A program made the translations under genes and the position numbers. 64,000 nucleotides of DNA from Inhella crocodyli (GTDB taxonomy: Bacteria; Pseudomonadota; Gammaproteobacteria; Burkholderiales; Burkholderiaceae_C): assembly GCF_004004565.1 (NCBI RefSeq), contig NZ_SACM01000003.1, forward strand, positions 452,579 to 516,578. Reading direction: 5' to 3'. Each line of letters starts with the position of its first letter. Position 1 is the first letter of the stretch. The notes beneath the pieces are model-generated. The model did no database searches and was not told where the DNA came from. It saw nothing but the letters and a program-made list of their open reading frames with translations. Below, in pieces: positions 34,031 through 42,737 of this stretch.

Positions 34031-34581
34031 ACATCGTCCTCGCCGACCGCATCGCCCCCACGCCCTGGCGCAACGGCGGGGGCCAGACGCGCGAGCTGTG
34101 GGTGGGGCCGAACGTGGCCGACTGGCGCGTGCGGCTGAGCTTGGCCGACATCGCCCAAGACGGGCCCTTCAGCGCCTTCCCCGGCGTGCAACGCCACTTC
34201 GCGGTGGTGGAGGGCGCCGGGGTGATGCTCACCCTGGCCGGCCGCGAGCACGCCGTCACGGCCGGGGGCGACCCCATCGCCTTCGACGGCGCGCTGGCCC
34301 CCGGCTGCCGCCTGATCGACGGCCCGACGCGCGACCTCAACTTGATGCTGCAAGGCGGCGCCCGCGGCACGCTGGCGCTGGCCGCGGCCGAACGCCCCTG
34401 GCAGGGCCCGCACGCCTGGCGGGCTTGCTTCGTCAGCGACCCGGCCGTGCTGCTGCTGCCCCACGGCGAGGCCCTGCCTCTGGCGGCGCGCTGCCTCGTC
34501 ACCGACCTGCCGGCCGGGCCCCTGCGCCTGATGCCCAGCGGGCCGGGGCCCAGCTTTTGGGTGGGCGTGGACGGCCTCTGA
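34027..34581 (+). CDS. HutD/Ves family protein
   Basis: A 184-residue cupin-type protein. The start ATG 34027 overlaps the receptor stop (ATGA). The blocks TPWRNGGGQTRELWV, DWRVRLSLADIAQDGPFSAF and GVQRHFAVVEGAGVMLTLAG are the standard HutD sequence, a small family found with histidine-use genes and as cold-induced Ves. Its exact function is unsettled. No hut genes are present here; it is the last gene of the sugar dehydrogenase-receptor operon. Confidence 0.9.
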   Translation: MNIVLADRIAPTPWRNGGGQTRELWVGPNVADWRVRLSLADIAQDGPFSAFPGVQRHFAVVEGAGVMLTLAGREHAVTAGGDPIAFDGALAPGCRLIDGPTRDLNLMLQGGARGTLALAAAERPWQGPHAWRACFVSDPAVLLLPHGEALPLAARCLVTDLPAGPLRLMPSGPGPSFWVGVDGL

Positions 34582-34593
34582 GGACCGAGCGCC

Positions 34594-35043
34594 TCAGGCC
34601 GCCTTGCCCGGGGCGCGTTCGACGATCTTGGCCCAGCGTTCGCTGCCCGTGCCCAGCAGCTGCTGCAGGCGCTGGAACCAGGCCTCGACCTGCTCGTGGC
34701 TGGGCACGCCCTGCGCGCCGCGGAAGTGCATCTCGCGCTCCAGGTCTTGCAGGCCGTGGTGCAGCGCGCGCTCGTGCTGCCACAGCTCGCGCGTGCGGCG
34801 CATCTCCAACCAGGCGCCCAGGCCCGTGCCCACGGTGGTGAGCACGAGCACGATGAACTGCAGCAGGGGCCCGAACTGCGTGCCCAGCAAGAGGCCCAGG
34901 CCGGCGGTGATGCTGGCCGCGGCGCTCAAGGCGATCAGGCCGGTTTGGCCCCAGCGGTAGGCGTCGCGGTGGCGCTCGGCCTGGCGGTCGAAGTGGGCCC
35001 GCTCGCCGGCCACCAGGTCCAGCAGGTGTTCGTAGGCGTTCAT
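34594..35043 (-). CDS. SLATT/DUF4231-like two-helix membrane protein
   Basis: A 149-residue protein from ATG 35043. Residues 1-30 form a soluble helix (YEHLLDLVAGERAHFDRQAE), two membrane helices follow at about 34-54 (GLIALSAAASITAGLGLLLG) and 60-80 (LLQFIVLVLTTVGTGLGAWL), and a long amphipathic helical tail ends the protein (MRRTRELWQHERALHHGLQD, HEQVEAWFQRLQQLL). This order of helix, two TM and helix is that of SLATT and DUF4231 domains, some of which are pore-forming effectors of nucleotide-signalling defence systems. No cyclase or other defence gene is adjacent. It starts 2 nt after the nnrU stop. Confidence 0.6.
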   Translation of the reverse strand: MNAYEHLLDLVAGERAHFDRQAERHRDAYRWGQTGLIALSAAASITAGLGLLLGTQFGPLLQFIVLVLTTVGTGLGAWLEMRRTRELWQHERALHHGLQDLEREMHFRGAQGVPSHEQVEAWFQRLQQLLGTGSERWAKIVERAPGKAA

Positions 35044-35045
35044 GG

Positions 35046-35648
35046 TCAGCCCACGCGAACGGTCGACATGAGCGGCGACACGCCCAACCAGGCCTGGTGC
35101 GCCCACATCGCCATGGCGCCGTAGGCCACGGTGCCGATGACGAGCGTCAGCGCCGTGCCCAGGGCCGTGCCGGCCGGCACGCTCACCGGGCGGCGGCGCG
35201 CGGCGCGGAAGTCCAGCACCGCCCACAGCAAGAAGCCGCCGAACAGCAGCAGATCGGCCGCCGTGTGGTTCACCAGCAGGTGGGCCAGGGCCCAGACCTT
35301 GACCGACAGCACCATGGGGTGCTTCACCGCGGCCTTCAGGTGGTTGCGCGGCACGTAGGCGGCCACCATCAACCAAAAGGCCAGCAGCACCAAGAGGGCC
35401 ACGAGGTGGCGCAGTCCCTTGGCCATGCCCTCGGGCGGGAAGAACAGGGGCGCGGCCTCCAAGCGCGCTTGCGCGTAGCCCCAAATCAGCAGGCCCAGGC
35501 CCAGGGCCGACACGAGGCTGTAGAGCCCCTTCCAGCGGTTCTCGCCCAGGCGGGCGATTTGCGCCTGCCGCCAGGGCTCGGCCCAGATGCGCACGCTGTG
35601 CACGCCCAAGAACAGAACGAGACCGAGAACGAGAACCAACCAGGACAT
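35046..35648 (-). CDS. nnrU: NnrU family membrane protein
   Basis: A 200-residue inner-membrane protein from ATG 35648 with about five to six membrane helices. LGVHSVRIWAEPWRQ and the central RHLVALLVLLAFWLMVAAYV, then HPMVLSVKVWALAHLLVNHT, match the NnrU family, where the histidines are conserved. NnrU was named from denitrification clusters of Rhodobacter, but the family is broad and no denitrification gene is in this window. A related cis-trans carotenoid isomerase (Z-ISO) uses the same histidines for heme. It is the first gene of a two-gene operon with the SLATT-like protein. Confidence 0.88.
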   Translation of the reverse strand: MSWLVLVLGLVLFLGVHSVRIWAEPWRQAQIARLGENRWKGLYSLVSALGLGLLIWGYAQARLEAAPLFFPPEGMAKGLRHLVALLVLLAFWLMVAAYVPRNHLKAAVKHPMVLSVKVWALAHLLVNHTAADLLLFGGFLLWAVLDFRAARRRPVSVPAGTALGTALTLVIGTVAYGAMAMWAHQAWLGVSPLMSTVRVG

Positions 35649-35747
35649 GGGGGCCTTGTGAGGGGAGCGCGGACCAATCCCGCGCCGGCATTCTGGCGAT
35701 CTTTGCGCGTCATGCCAGCGTCACCCCGTTGTGGCACCCTCGTTCGC

Positions 35748-37751
35748 ATGGCCAAAGACTTCAGCACCCTGGAGGACAGCAACCCCTCCGCCAACCCCAC
35801 CCTCCACGACGCGCCCTTCCAAGCCCGGCGCCGCCTGCTGCGCGGCGGCCTGGCCTCGGCCGTCACCGGCCTGCACTCGCCCCTGGCGGTGCAAGGCGGG
35901 GCGCTGACGGCGTTGCTGTCGGGCTGCGCCAGCGCGCCGGTGATGAGCGGCCCCAAGCTCGGCTTCCAGCCCGTGCCCCTGTCGGACGCCGACACCGTCA
36001 CCGTGCCCGAGGGCTACGTGGCGCAGGTGCTGCAGGCCTGGGGCGAGCCGGTGGGCGTGGCCGGGAACCTGCCCGCCTTTCGCCACGACGGCCGCAACAC
36101 CGCCGCCGAGCAGGCCGTGCAGATGGGCATGCACCACGACGGCCTCGCCTTCTTCCCGCTGCAGGGCTCGGACCGCGGCTTGCTGGCCATGAACCACGAG
36201 TACGGCGACCACGGCCTGCTGTTCGCCGACGGTGGCCGCGAGTGGGGCCCCGAGCAAGTGGCCAAGAGCCAGGCGGCGCACGGCCTGAGCGTGTGCGAGA
36301 TCGCGCGCCAGGCCGATGGCAGCTGGGCCGCCGTGCGCCCCTCGCGCTATGCGCGCCGCGTCACGCTGCAAACCCCCTTCGCCGTGGGCGGCCCGGCCGC
36401 CGGCCACCCGCTGATGCAAACCGCCGCCGACCCCAGCGGCCGCCGCGTGCTGGGCACCTTGGCCAACTGCGCCGCCTCGCGCACGCCCTGGGGCACCTAC
36501 CTGTCGGGCGAAGAGAACTTCATCGGCTACTTCCTCGGCCCCAACCGCCCGAATGCCCACGAGGCCCGCTGGGGCCTGCGCCCGGGCGAGCCCTGGGGCT
36601 ACCGCTGGGCCGAGCACGACGCGCGCTTCGACGCCAGCGCCCACCCCCACGAGCCCAACCGCTTCGGCTGGGTTGTCGAGCTCGACCCCTTCGACCCGAG
36701 CAGCACCCCGGTCAAGCGCACGGCCCTGGGCCGCGCCGCGCACGAGGGGGCCACGGTGGCGCTGACGAAGGACGGTCGCGCCGTCGTCTACTCGGGCGAG
36801 GACGCGCGCTTCGAGTCCATCTACAAGTTCGTCAGCCGCGACCGCGTGAAGCCCGGCGGCGCCCAGGCCAACGCCACGCTGCTGGACCACGGCACGCTGT
36901 ACGTGGCCCGCTTCGACGCCGACGGCACCGGCCGCTGGCTGCCCCTGGTGCACGGCCAAGGCGGCCTCACGCGCGAGGCCGGTTTTGCCGACCAGGGCGA
37001 GGTGCTCATCAAAGCCCGCCAGGCCAGCGACCGCCTGGGCGCCACCAAGATGGACCGCCCCGAGTGGATCGCCGTGGACCCGCAGGGCCAGGTCTACGTG
37101 ACCCTCACCAACAACAGCCAGCGCGGCGCCCCGGGCCGCCCCGGCGTGGACGCGGCCAACCCGCGCGAGAACAACACCGGCGGCCACATCCTGCGCTGGC
37201 GCGAAGACGGCGATTTCGACGGCGAAACCTTCCGCTGGGAGCACTTCGTGCTGGCCGGCGACCCCGCCGCCGAGCGCACCGACGCCCGCGGCCGCATGAA
37301 GGGGCCGCGCGACGCGGCCGCCTTCGCCTGCCCCGATGGCCTGTGGGTGGACGGCCGCGGCGTGCTGTGGATCCAGACCGACATGAGCAGCAGCGAGATG
37401 GGCGCCGGCGTGGCCTTCCTGGAGAAGGACAGCGCCAACCCCCCGCCCCCCGGCCCGCGCGAGCTGGTCAAGCTGGGCAACAACGCGATGTTGGCCGCCG
37501 ACCCGGCCACGGGCGAGATCCGCCGCTTCTTCGTCGGGCCCGTGGGCGCCGAGATCACCGGCATCGACATGACGCCCGACGGCCGCACGATGTTCGTCAA
37601 CATCCAGCACCCGGGCGAGACCCCGGGCGACCGCAGCGACCCGGCGAACCCCCGCGCGTTTTCCAACTGGCCCGATCACCGCGCCGACGGCCGGCCGCGA
37701 TCGGCCACGGTGGCGATCCGCAAGCGCGACGGCGGCCTCATCGGAACCTGA
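35748..37751 (+). CDS. PhoX-family alkaline phosphatase-like protein
   Basis: A 667-residue protein from ATG 35748. A long N-terminus (about 28 residues) precedes a RRRLLRGGLASAVTG Tat-type motif and a lipobox-like LLSGC near residue 64. The PhoX (DUF839) propeller follows: HHDGLAFFPLQGSDRGLLAM, NHEYGDHGLLF, TYLSGEENFIGYF, EGATVALTKDGRAVVYSGED and DRPEWIAVDPQGQVYVTLTN carry the acidic and E/H residues that bind calcium and iron in PhoX. These enzymes release phosphate from esters in the periplasm. The gene stands alone between divergent nnrU and a membrane protein gene; a PHO box was not recognised. Confidence 0.9.
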   Translation: MAKDFSTLEDSNPSANPTLHDAPFQARRRLLRGGLASAVTGLHSPLAVQGGALTALLSGCASAPVMSGPKLGFQPVPLSDADTVTVPEGYVAQVLQAWGEPVGVAGNLPAFRHDGRNTAAEQAVQMGMHHDGLAFFPLQGSDRGLLAMNHEYGDHGLLFADGGREWGPEQVAKSQAAHGLSVCEIARQADGSWAAVRPSRYARRVTLQTPFAVGGPAAGHPLMQTAADPSGRRVLGTLANCAASRTPWGTYLSGEENFIGYFLGPNRPNAHEARWGLRPGEPWGYRWAEHDARFDASAHPHEPNRFGWVVELDPFDPSSTPVKRTALGRAAHEGATVALTKDGRAVVYSGEDARFESIYKFVSRDRVKPGGAQANATLLDHGTLYVARFDADGTGRWLPLVHGQGGLTREAGFADQGEVLIKARQASDRLGATKMDRPEWIAVDPQGQVYVTLTNNSQRGAPGRPGVDAANPRENNTGGHILRWREDGDFDGETFRWEHFVLAGDPAAERTDARGRMKGPRDAAAFACPDGLWVDGRGVLWIQTDMSSSEMGAGVAFLEKDSANPPPPGPRELVKLGNNAMLAADPATGEIRRFFVGPVGAEITGIDMTPDGRTMFVNIQHPGETPGDRSDPANPRAFSNWPDHRADGRPRSATVAIRKRDGGLIGT

Positions 37752-37787
37752 GTCCGTCGTCCCCTGCGCACCGGCACACTCGGGCCC

Positions 37788-39770
37788 GTGCAAGCGCTTC
37801 ACGACCACCTCCAAGCCCTCGACCCCGAGGCCCCCCGCGCCCAGCGCCACCTGGCCCTGGTGGCCCTGCTCGACGGAGTGCGCCGCCCGGTGCGCGCCGG
37901 CGCGCCCCTGGACCCCGAGCTGCCGCTGAGCCGGCTGCGCGCCCTGTGCCAGCACCTGGCCGACACGCCCGACGCCCAGCGCCGGCTGCAGGACTTCCTG
38001 GCGGCCGTGGCCGGCGGCGTGGACGCGCCGGCGCTGCTGGCCGACCACGGCTTCGCGCGCCAGCCCTCGCTGCTCAGCGAGGTGCGCCGCCGCCTGGCCT
38101 TGCGCTGGCTGCCCCGCACGCCCGACACCGACGACCTGGGCGAGCTGCTGCAGCTGCTGTTCCGCCCCGGCGACGTGGCCTGGCTGCGCGCCCTGCCGCC
38201 CGAGCTGCTGGAGCCCCTGGGCGCGCTGGTGGGGCAGGCCCTGCCGCAGGGCTGGCCCGCCGCCCTGCACGACGCCCTGATGCTGTTGGGCAGCGCCGTG
38301 GCCGGTGCCGCGCACGGGCCCGACCTGCGCCGCCGCATGGCGCCCGAGCTGCTGCAGTCGCGCCCCTTCCGCCAGCTGCCCGCGGCGCTCTCGGCGCTGC
38401 GCACGGCGCAAGAGGCGGGCGATGTCGCGGAGACCCTGCGCCAGGCCGCTTACCTGCGCGCGCTGATCGAGGCCTGCCGCGAGGCCGCCGACAGCGTGTT
38501 CCAGCACCTGGAAGCGCACGGCGTGTCGGTCGACATCGTGTTCAGCACCGAGCAGCTCAAGGCCCGCCTGGCGCGCATGGAAGCGCTGCTGGACGCCCTG
38601 CTCAGCCCGCCGGCCAGCGGCGCCTGGCGCGCGCTGCTGGTGCAACTGGTGGAGATCAATGGCCAGCGCGGCCTGCGCCAGCTGGTGGGCGAGCAGTTCG
38701 GCCTGATGGCCCGCCAGATGGCCGAGCGCCACGCCGAGACCGGCGAGCACTACATCACCACCGACCGCGCCGGCTACCGCGACATGCTGCGCCGCGCCGC
38801 CGGCGGTGGATTGGTCATTGCGGGCACCACCTTCGCCAAGTTCGGCATCGCCGCCGTGGGCCTGGGCGCCTTCTGGACGGGCCTGTGGTCGGGCGTGAAC
38901 TACGCCATCAGCTTCCTCGTCGTGATGCTGCTGCACTGGACGGTGGCCACCAAACAGCCGGCCATGACCGCGCCCGCGCTGGCCGACAGCCTGGCCGGGC
39001 TCAAGCCCAACCGCGACGACGCCGAGGAGGACGCGGCCATCGAGGGCTTCGTCGACCGCGTGGCGCAGCTCATCCGCTCGCAGTTCGCCGGCATCGTGGG
39101 CAACGTCGCCATTTGCGGTCCGGTGGTGCTGGCGGTGCAGCTCATCGCCCAGCAATGGCAAGGCGCGCCCCTGGTGGGCGAGGCCACGGCGCGCTACGTG
39201 CTGCACAGCCAAACCCTGCTCGGCCCCACCCTGCTGTTCGCCGCCTTCACCGGCGTGCTGCTCTTCCTCAGCAGCCTCGTCGCCGGCTGGGCCGAAAACG
39301 CCTTCGTCTTTCACCGCCTGGACAGCACCCTGGCCTGGAACCCGCGCATCGCCCGCGTGCTCGGTGCCAAGCGCGCGCAAGCCTGGGCCGCCTGGTGGCG
39401 CCGCAACATCTCGGGCGTGGTGGCCAACACCAGCCTGGGCCTGATGCTGGGCGTGGTGCCCGCGCTCTTGGCCTTCGTGGGCGTGGGGCTGGAGGTGCGC
39501 CACGTCACCCTCAGCACCGGCCAGCTGGCGGCGGCCCTGGGCGCCCTGGGCCCCAGCCTCTTGGCCACGCCCGAGTTCTGGTGGTGCATGGCCGCGCTGG
39601 TGGGCATCGGCGTGCTGAACCTGGGCGTCAGCTTCTGGCTGGCCCTGCGCGTGGCCATCCGTTCGCGCGGCGTGCAAGTGCGCGACCGCAGCCGCCTGCG
39701 CGCCGCGCTGTGGCGGCGCGTGCGCCGGGACCCGATGAGCTTCTTGCGACCGCCGGCTGAAACGCCTTGA
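37788..39770 (+). CDS. Gcr-family ('site-specific recombinase') membrane protein
   Basis: A 660-residue protein from GTG 37788, belonging by its conserved central region to the family labelled SpecificRecomb/Gcr. The first 340 residues are soluble and helical. From about 345 it has a series of membrane helices (GGGLVIAGTTFAKFGIAAVG, GVNYAISFLVVMLLHWTVAT, IVGNVAICGPVVLAVQLIAQ and others), including the hallmark ATKQPAMTAP segment. No serine- or tyrosine-recombinase motifs are present, so the database name appears misleading. It is more likely an inner-membrane protein of unknown role, and should not be read as a mobile-element gene. Confidence 0.85.
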   Translation: MQALHDHLQALDPEAPRAQRHLALVALLDGVRRPVRAGAPLDPELPLSRLRALCQHLADTPDAQRRLQDFLAAVAGGVDAPALLADHGFARQPSLLSEVRRRLALRWLPRTPDTDDLGELLQLLFRPGDVAWLRALPPELLEPLGALVGQALPQGWPAALHDALMLLGSAVAGAAHGPDLRRRMAPELLQSRPFRQLPAALSALRTAQEAGDVAETLRQAAYLRALIEACREAADSVFQHLEAHGVSVDIVFSTEQLKARLARMEALLDALLSPPASGAWRALLVQLVEINGQRGLRQLVGEQFGLMARQMAERHAETGEHYITTDRAGYRDMLRRAAGGGLVIAGTTFAKFGIAAVGLGAFWTGLWSGVNYAISFLVVMLLHWTVATKQPAMTAPALADSLAGLKPNRDDAEEDAAIEGFVDRVAQLIRSQFAGIVGNVAICGPVVLAVQLIAQQWQGAPLVGEATARYVLHSQTLLGPTLLFAAFTGVLLFLSSLVAGWAENAFVFHRLDSTLAWNPRIARVLGAKRAQAWAAWWRRNISGVVANTSLGLMLGVVPALLAFVGVGLEVRHVTLSTGQLAAALGALGPSLLATPEFWWCMAALVGIGVLNLGVSFWLALRVAIRSRGVQVRDRSRLRAALWRRVRRDPMSFLRPPAETP

Positions 39771-39773
39771 AGT

Positions 39774-39793
39774 GGCCTGAGACGGCTCAGGCC
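39774..39793. repeat. Inverted repeat between convergent genes
   Basis: GGCCTGAG-ACGG-CTCAGGCC, an 8-bp perfect stem with a 4-base loop, lies just after the Gcr-family stop and covers the stop of the M20 gene on the other strand (39787-39789). It has the same GGCCTGAG arm as the palindrome at 27611-27630. No T-tract follows. Confidence 0.65.
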
Positions 39794-41028
39794 TGGAGCA
39801 ACTCCGCCAAGGTGCGCGCCACCACCTTGGTGGCCGCGCGCAGGTCGCTCAAGGCCAGGTGCTCGTCGGCGCGCTTGGCGTTGCTCTCCAGCACGGTGCG
39901 CGGCCCGGCGCCGTAGATGACGGCGGGCACGCCGGCGGCGCCGTAGAGGCGCACGTCGGTGTACAGCGGCGTGCCCACCTCGGGCGGGGTGTCGCCCAGC
40001 ACCGCGCGGGCGTGGCGCTGCAGCGCCTGCACCAGGGGCGCGTTGCGCGCGTCGGGCTTCAAGGCGTGCGCCAGCAGCAGGCGGCGGATGCCGACTTGCA
40101 CCCGGCCGTCGTGCGCGCGCACCACGCGCTCGATGCGGGCGCGCAGCGTGGCCTCCACCTGGGTCGGGTCTTCTTCGGGGACCATGCGGCGGTCGAGCTT
40201 GAGCACGACCTTGCCGGGCACCACGTTGGTGTTGCTGCCACCTTCGATGCGGCCCACGTTCAGGTAGGGGTGCGTGATGCCGGGCACCGACGAGCGGATC
40301 TGGCGCAGCGCCGCGTTGTCGGCGTACAGCGCACCCAGCAGGTGCGTCGCGGCCTGCAGCGCGTCCACGCCGGTGTCGGGGTAGGCCGCGTGGCTGGCCT
40401 GGCCGGTGAGCGTCACCTCCAGCTGCAAGCAGCCGTTGTGCGCCGTCACCACCTGGTGGCTGAAGCCAGCGGCGATCAGCAGGTCGGGCTTCGTCAGGCC
40501 TTGGCGCAGCAGCCAGCCGGGGCCCAGCTCGCCGCCGAACTCCTCGTCGTAGGTGAAGTGCAGCTCCACCGCACCGCGCAAGCTTGCGCCACTGGCCTCG
40601 AGCGCGCGCAGCGCGAAGGCGTAGGTGGCGAAGTCGCTCTTGCTCACGGCACTGGCGCGGCCGTAGAGCTGACCGTCCACGACCTCACCGCCATACGGGT
40701 CGCGCGTCCAGCCCTCGCCCGGGGGCACCACGTCGCCGTGGGCGTTGAGGGCGATGGTCGGGCCGCCGTCGGCGAAGGCGCGGCGCACGATCAGGTTGGT
40801 GATGCTCTGCATGCCCTGGGCCTGCACCTCGGCGGCGGGCACGGGGTGCGCTTGCGCGGGCAGGCCCATCTCGGCCAGCAGGCGCGCGGTGAGGTCGGCG
40901 TGCGGCGCGTTGTTGCCCGGCGGGGTGTCGGTGGGCACGCGCACCAGGGCCTGCAGGAAGCGGACTTCCTCGTCGAAGTGGGCGTCGACCCAGGCGTCGA
41001 GCCGGGCGAAGTCGAAGGCAGGGCTCAT
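39787..41028 (-). CDS. M20-family metallo-hydrolase in the purine operon
   Basis: A 413-residue ArgE/DapE-type amidohydrolase from ATG 41028, overlapping uraD-allC by ATGA. NAHGDVVPPG supplies the first zinc histidine and DEEFGGELG the catalytic/zinc glutamates. The bridging Asp normally in 'YGRGAAD' is replaced: here LYGRASAVSKSD has Val at that place and Asp four residues later. The lid domain starts near LEVTLTGQASHAAYPDTG. M20 enzymes hydrolyse allantoate, ureidoglycolate or N-acyl amino acids. As last gene of the gntR-puuE-uraD/allC operon it may act on ureidoglycine or ureidoglycolate, which lack another enzyme here; this is inference from context. Confidence 0.85.
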   Translation of the reverse strand: MSPAFDFARLDAWVDAHFDEEVRFLQALVRVPTDTPPGNNAPHADLTARLLAEMGLPAQAHPVPAAEVQAQGMQSITNLIVRRAFADGGPTIALNAHGDVVPPGEGWTRDPYGGEVVDGQLYGRASAVSKSDFATYAFALRALEASGASLRGAVELHFTYDEEFGGELGPGWLLRQGLTKPDLLIAAGFSHQVVTAHNGCLQLEVTLTGQASHAAYPDTGVDALQAATHLLGALYADNAALRQIRSSVPGITHPYLNVGRIEGGSNTNVVPGKVVLKLDRRMVPEEDPTQVEATLRARIERVVRAHDGRVQVGIRRLLLAHALKPDARNAPLVQALQRHARAVLGDTPPEVGTPLYTDVRLYGAAGVPAVIYGAGPRTVLESNAKRADEHLALSDLRAATKVVARTLAELLQA

Positions 41029-42737
41029 GGGGCGTTCAACAGGGCGCGGAAGGCGTCGACGCACAACTGCGCGTCGTGCGCCGTGATGCTTTCCAGCGGG
41101 TTGTGGCTGATGCCGGCGTTGCCGCCGCGCACGAAGAGCATGGCCTGCGGCAGGCGCTCGTGCAGCTTCATGGCGTCGTGGCCGGCGCCGCTGGGCAGGT
41201 GGAACACGGGCAGGCCGAGCGACTGCACCGCGGCCTCCCAGCGCGCTTGCCACGCCGGGTGGCTGGGCGCGGCGTGGGCGGCCAGCGTGGGCTCCAAGGT
41301 GAATCGCAGGCCGCGCCGCGCGGCGATGGCTTGCAGCGCGTGCAGCACCTCGTCGCGCAGGCGGTCGCGCGTGGCGTCGTCGGGGGCGCGCAGGTCCAGG
41401 CTGAAGCGGCAGCGGCCGGGCACCACGTTGATCGAGCCGTTGGGCACCTGCAGCTGGCCCACGGTGCCCACGGCACCGGGCAGCGCGCTGGCGAGGCGCT
41501 CCACCGCCAGCACCAGCTCGGCCGCGGCGGTGGCGGCGTCGCGGCGCGTGGCGCCCATCGGGGTGGTGCCGGCGTGGCTGGCCTGGCCGATGAGCTCACC
41601 GGTGTAGCGGTGGCTGCCGTTGATGGAGGTGACCACGCCCAGGGGCAGGTTCAGCGCGTCCAGCACCGGGCCTTGCTCGATGTGCAGCTCCACGAAGCCG
41701 CGGTAGCGCGCCGGGTCGCGCTTGAGCGCGGCGATGGCCTCCATGCGCGCGGGCAGGCCCGCGGCCTGCATGGCCTCGCGCATCGTCACGCCCTGGGTGT
41801 CGGTCTGGTCCAGCCAAGCCGGGTCGAAGCCGCCGGTCAGTGCGCTGGCGGCCAAGAAGGTAGCGGGGTAGCGCTGGCCTTCTTCCTCGGCAAAGGCCAC
41901 CACCTCCAGGCCGTGCTTCGGGCGCTCGCCCGCCGCGCGCAAGGCGCGCACCACGGCCATGGGCACCAGCACGCCCAAGCGCCCGTCGTACTTGCCGCCG
42001 TGGCGCACGGTGTCGTAGTGGCTGCCGGTGAGCAGGCGCGGTGCTTGCGCGTCTTGGCCGTCGTAGATGCCCACCACGTTGCCCACGGCGTCGATCTCGA
42101 CGCGGTCGAAGCCCGCCTCGCGCATCCACGCGGCCAGGTCTTGCGCGCAGGCCTGGTGGGCGGGGGTCAAGTAGGTGACGGTCAGGCCGTCGTCCACCTC
42201 GCTGTGGCGCGCCAGGTCCTCGGCGCGGTCCCACACCCACTCGCCATCGTCGATGCGCTCGCCCACCAGTTCGGCCAGGCGCAGCTCGGCAATGCGGTGG
42301 ATCTGCCGCAGGCACTCGGCGAACTCCCAATCGGGGTGGCCGTCCAGCCGGCGGGCGAAGGTCTCGATGATCTGCGTGCGGCTCAGGCCCGTGCCTCGCG
42401 GGCCCCGAACGGCCAGGATGAACGGCCAGCCGAAGCGCGCGTGGTAATCGCGGTTCAGCTGCTGCAGGCGCGCGTACTCCTCGGGGCTGCAGGCGCCCAG
42501 GCCGGCGGCGGCCTGCTCAGCACGGCTCTCGGCCGTCAGCACCGCGGCTTTGCCCACCAGCTCGGGGTGGGCGCGGATCAGGGCCAGCTGCGCCTCGCGC
42601 CCCGCGGCGTCCAGCACCTCGGCGCAGGCGCGCTTGAAGGCGGCCAGGGTGGGGTGCGGCCCGCGCGCCAGCGCTTGCTCGACGATCCAGGGCGAGTGCT
42701 CGTACAGGCCCTGCAGTTGCTCGCGTTTCAGGTCCAT
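41025..42737 (-). CDS. Fused OHCU decarboxylase / allantoate amidohydrolase
   Basis: A 570-residue bifunctional enzyme from ATG 42737. Residues 1 to about 165 are UraD (2-oxo-4-hydroxy-4-carboxy-5-ureidoimidazoline decarboxylase): active-site HPELVGKAA and FGWPFILAVRG. Residues about 170-570 are an AllC-type M20 amidohydrolase: GSHYDTVRHGGKYDG (zinc ligands), EEEGQRYP, ELHIEQGPVLD and SHAGTTPMGATRRDA. UraD makes S-allantoin; the second half opens allantoate after PuuE. The start lies within the last 10 nt of puuE and the stop overlaps the M20 start, so expression is tightly coupled. The fusion is known from other Burkholderiales. Confidence 0.93.
   Translation of the reverse strand: MDLKREQLQGLYEHSPWIVEQALARGPHPTLAAFKRACAEVLDAAGREAQLALIRAHPELVGKAAVLTAESRAEQAAAGLGACSPEEYARLQQLNRDYHARFGWPFILAVRGPRGTGLSRTQIIETFARRLDGHPDWEFAECLRQIHRIAELRLAELVGERIDDGEWVWDRAEDLARHSEVDDGLTVTYLTPAHQACAQDLAAWMREAGFDRVEIDAVGNVVGIYDGQDAQAPRLLTGSHYDTVRHGGKYDGRLGVLVPMAVVRALRAAGERPKHGLEVVAFAEEEGQRYPATFLAASALTGGFDPAWLDQTDTQGVTMREAMQAAGLPARMEAIAALKRDPARYRGFVELHIEQGPVLDALNLPLGVVTSINGSHRYTGELIGQASHAGTTPMGATRRDAATAAAELVLAVERLASALPGAVGTVGQLQVPNGSINVVPGRCRFSLDLRAPDDATRDRLRDEVLHALQAIAARRGLRFTLEPTLAAHAAPSHPAWQARWEAAVQSLGLPVFHLPSGAGHDAMKLHERLPQAMLFVRGGNAGISHNPLESITAHDAQLCVDAFRALLNAP

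Noticed and set aside
34573..34600. Third GGCCTGAG-type terminator between hutD and the SLATT-like gene
   Set aside because: The arms differ by a 2-base insertion, so it is mentioned only as an imperfect case and not listed as a feature.
37788..39770. A site-specific recombinase indicating a mobile element
   Set aside because: The family name is misleading: many membrane helices, no catalytic recombinase residues, no flanking repeats or att sites seen.
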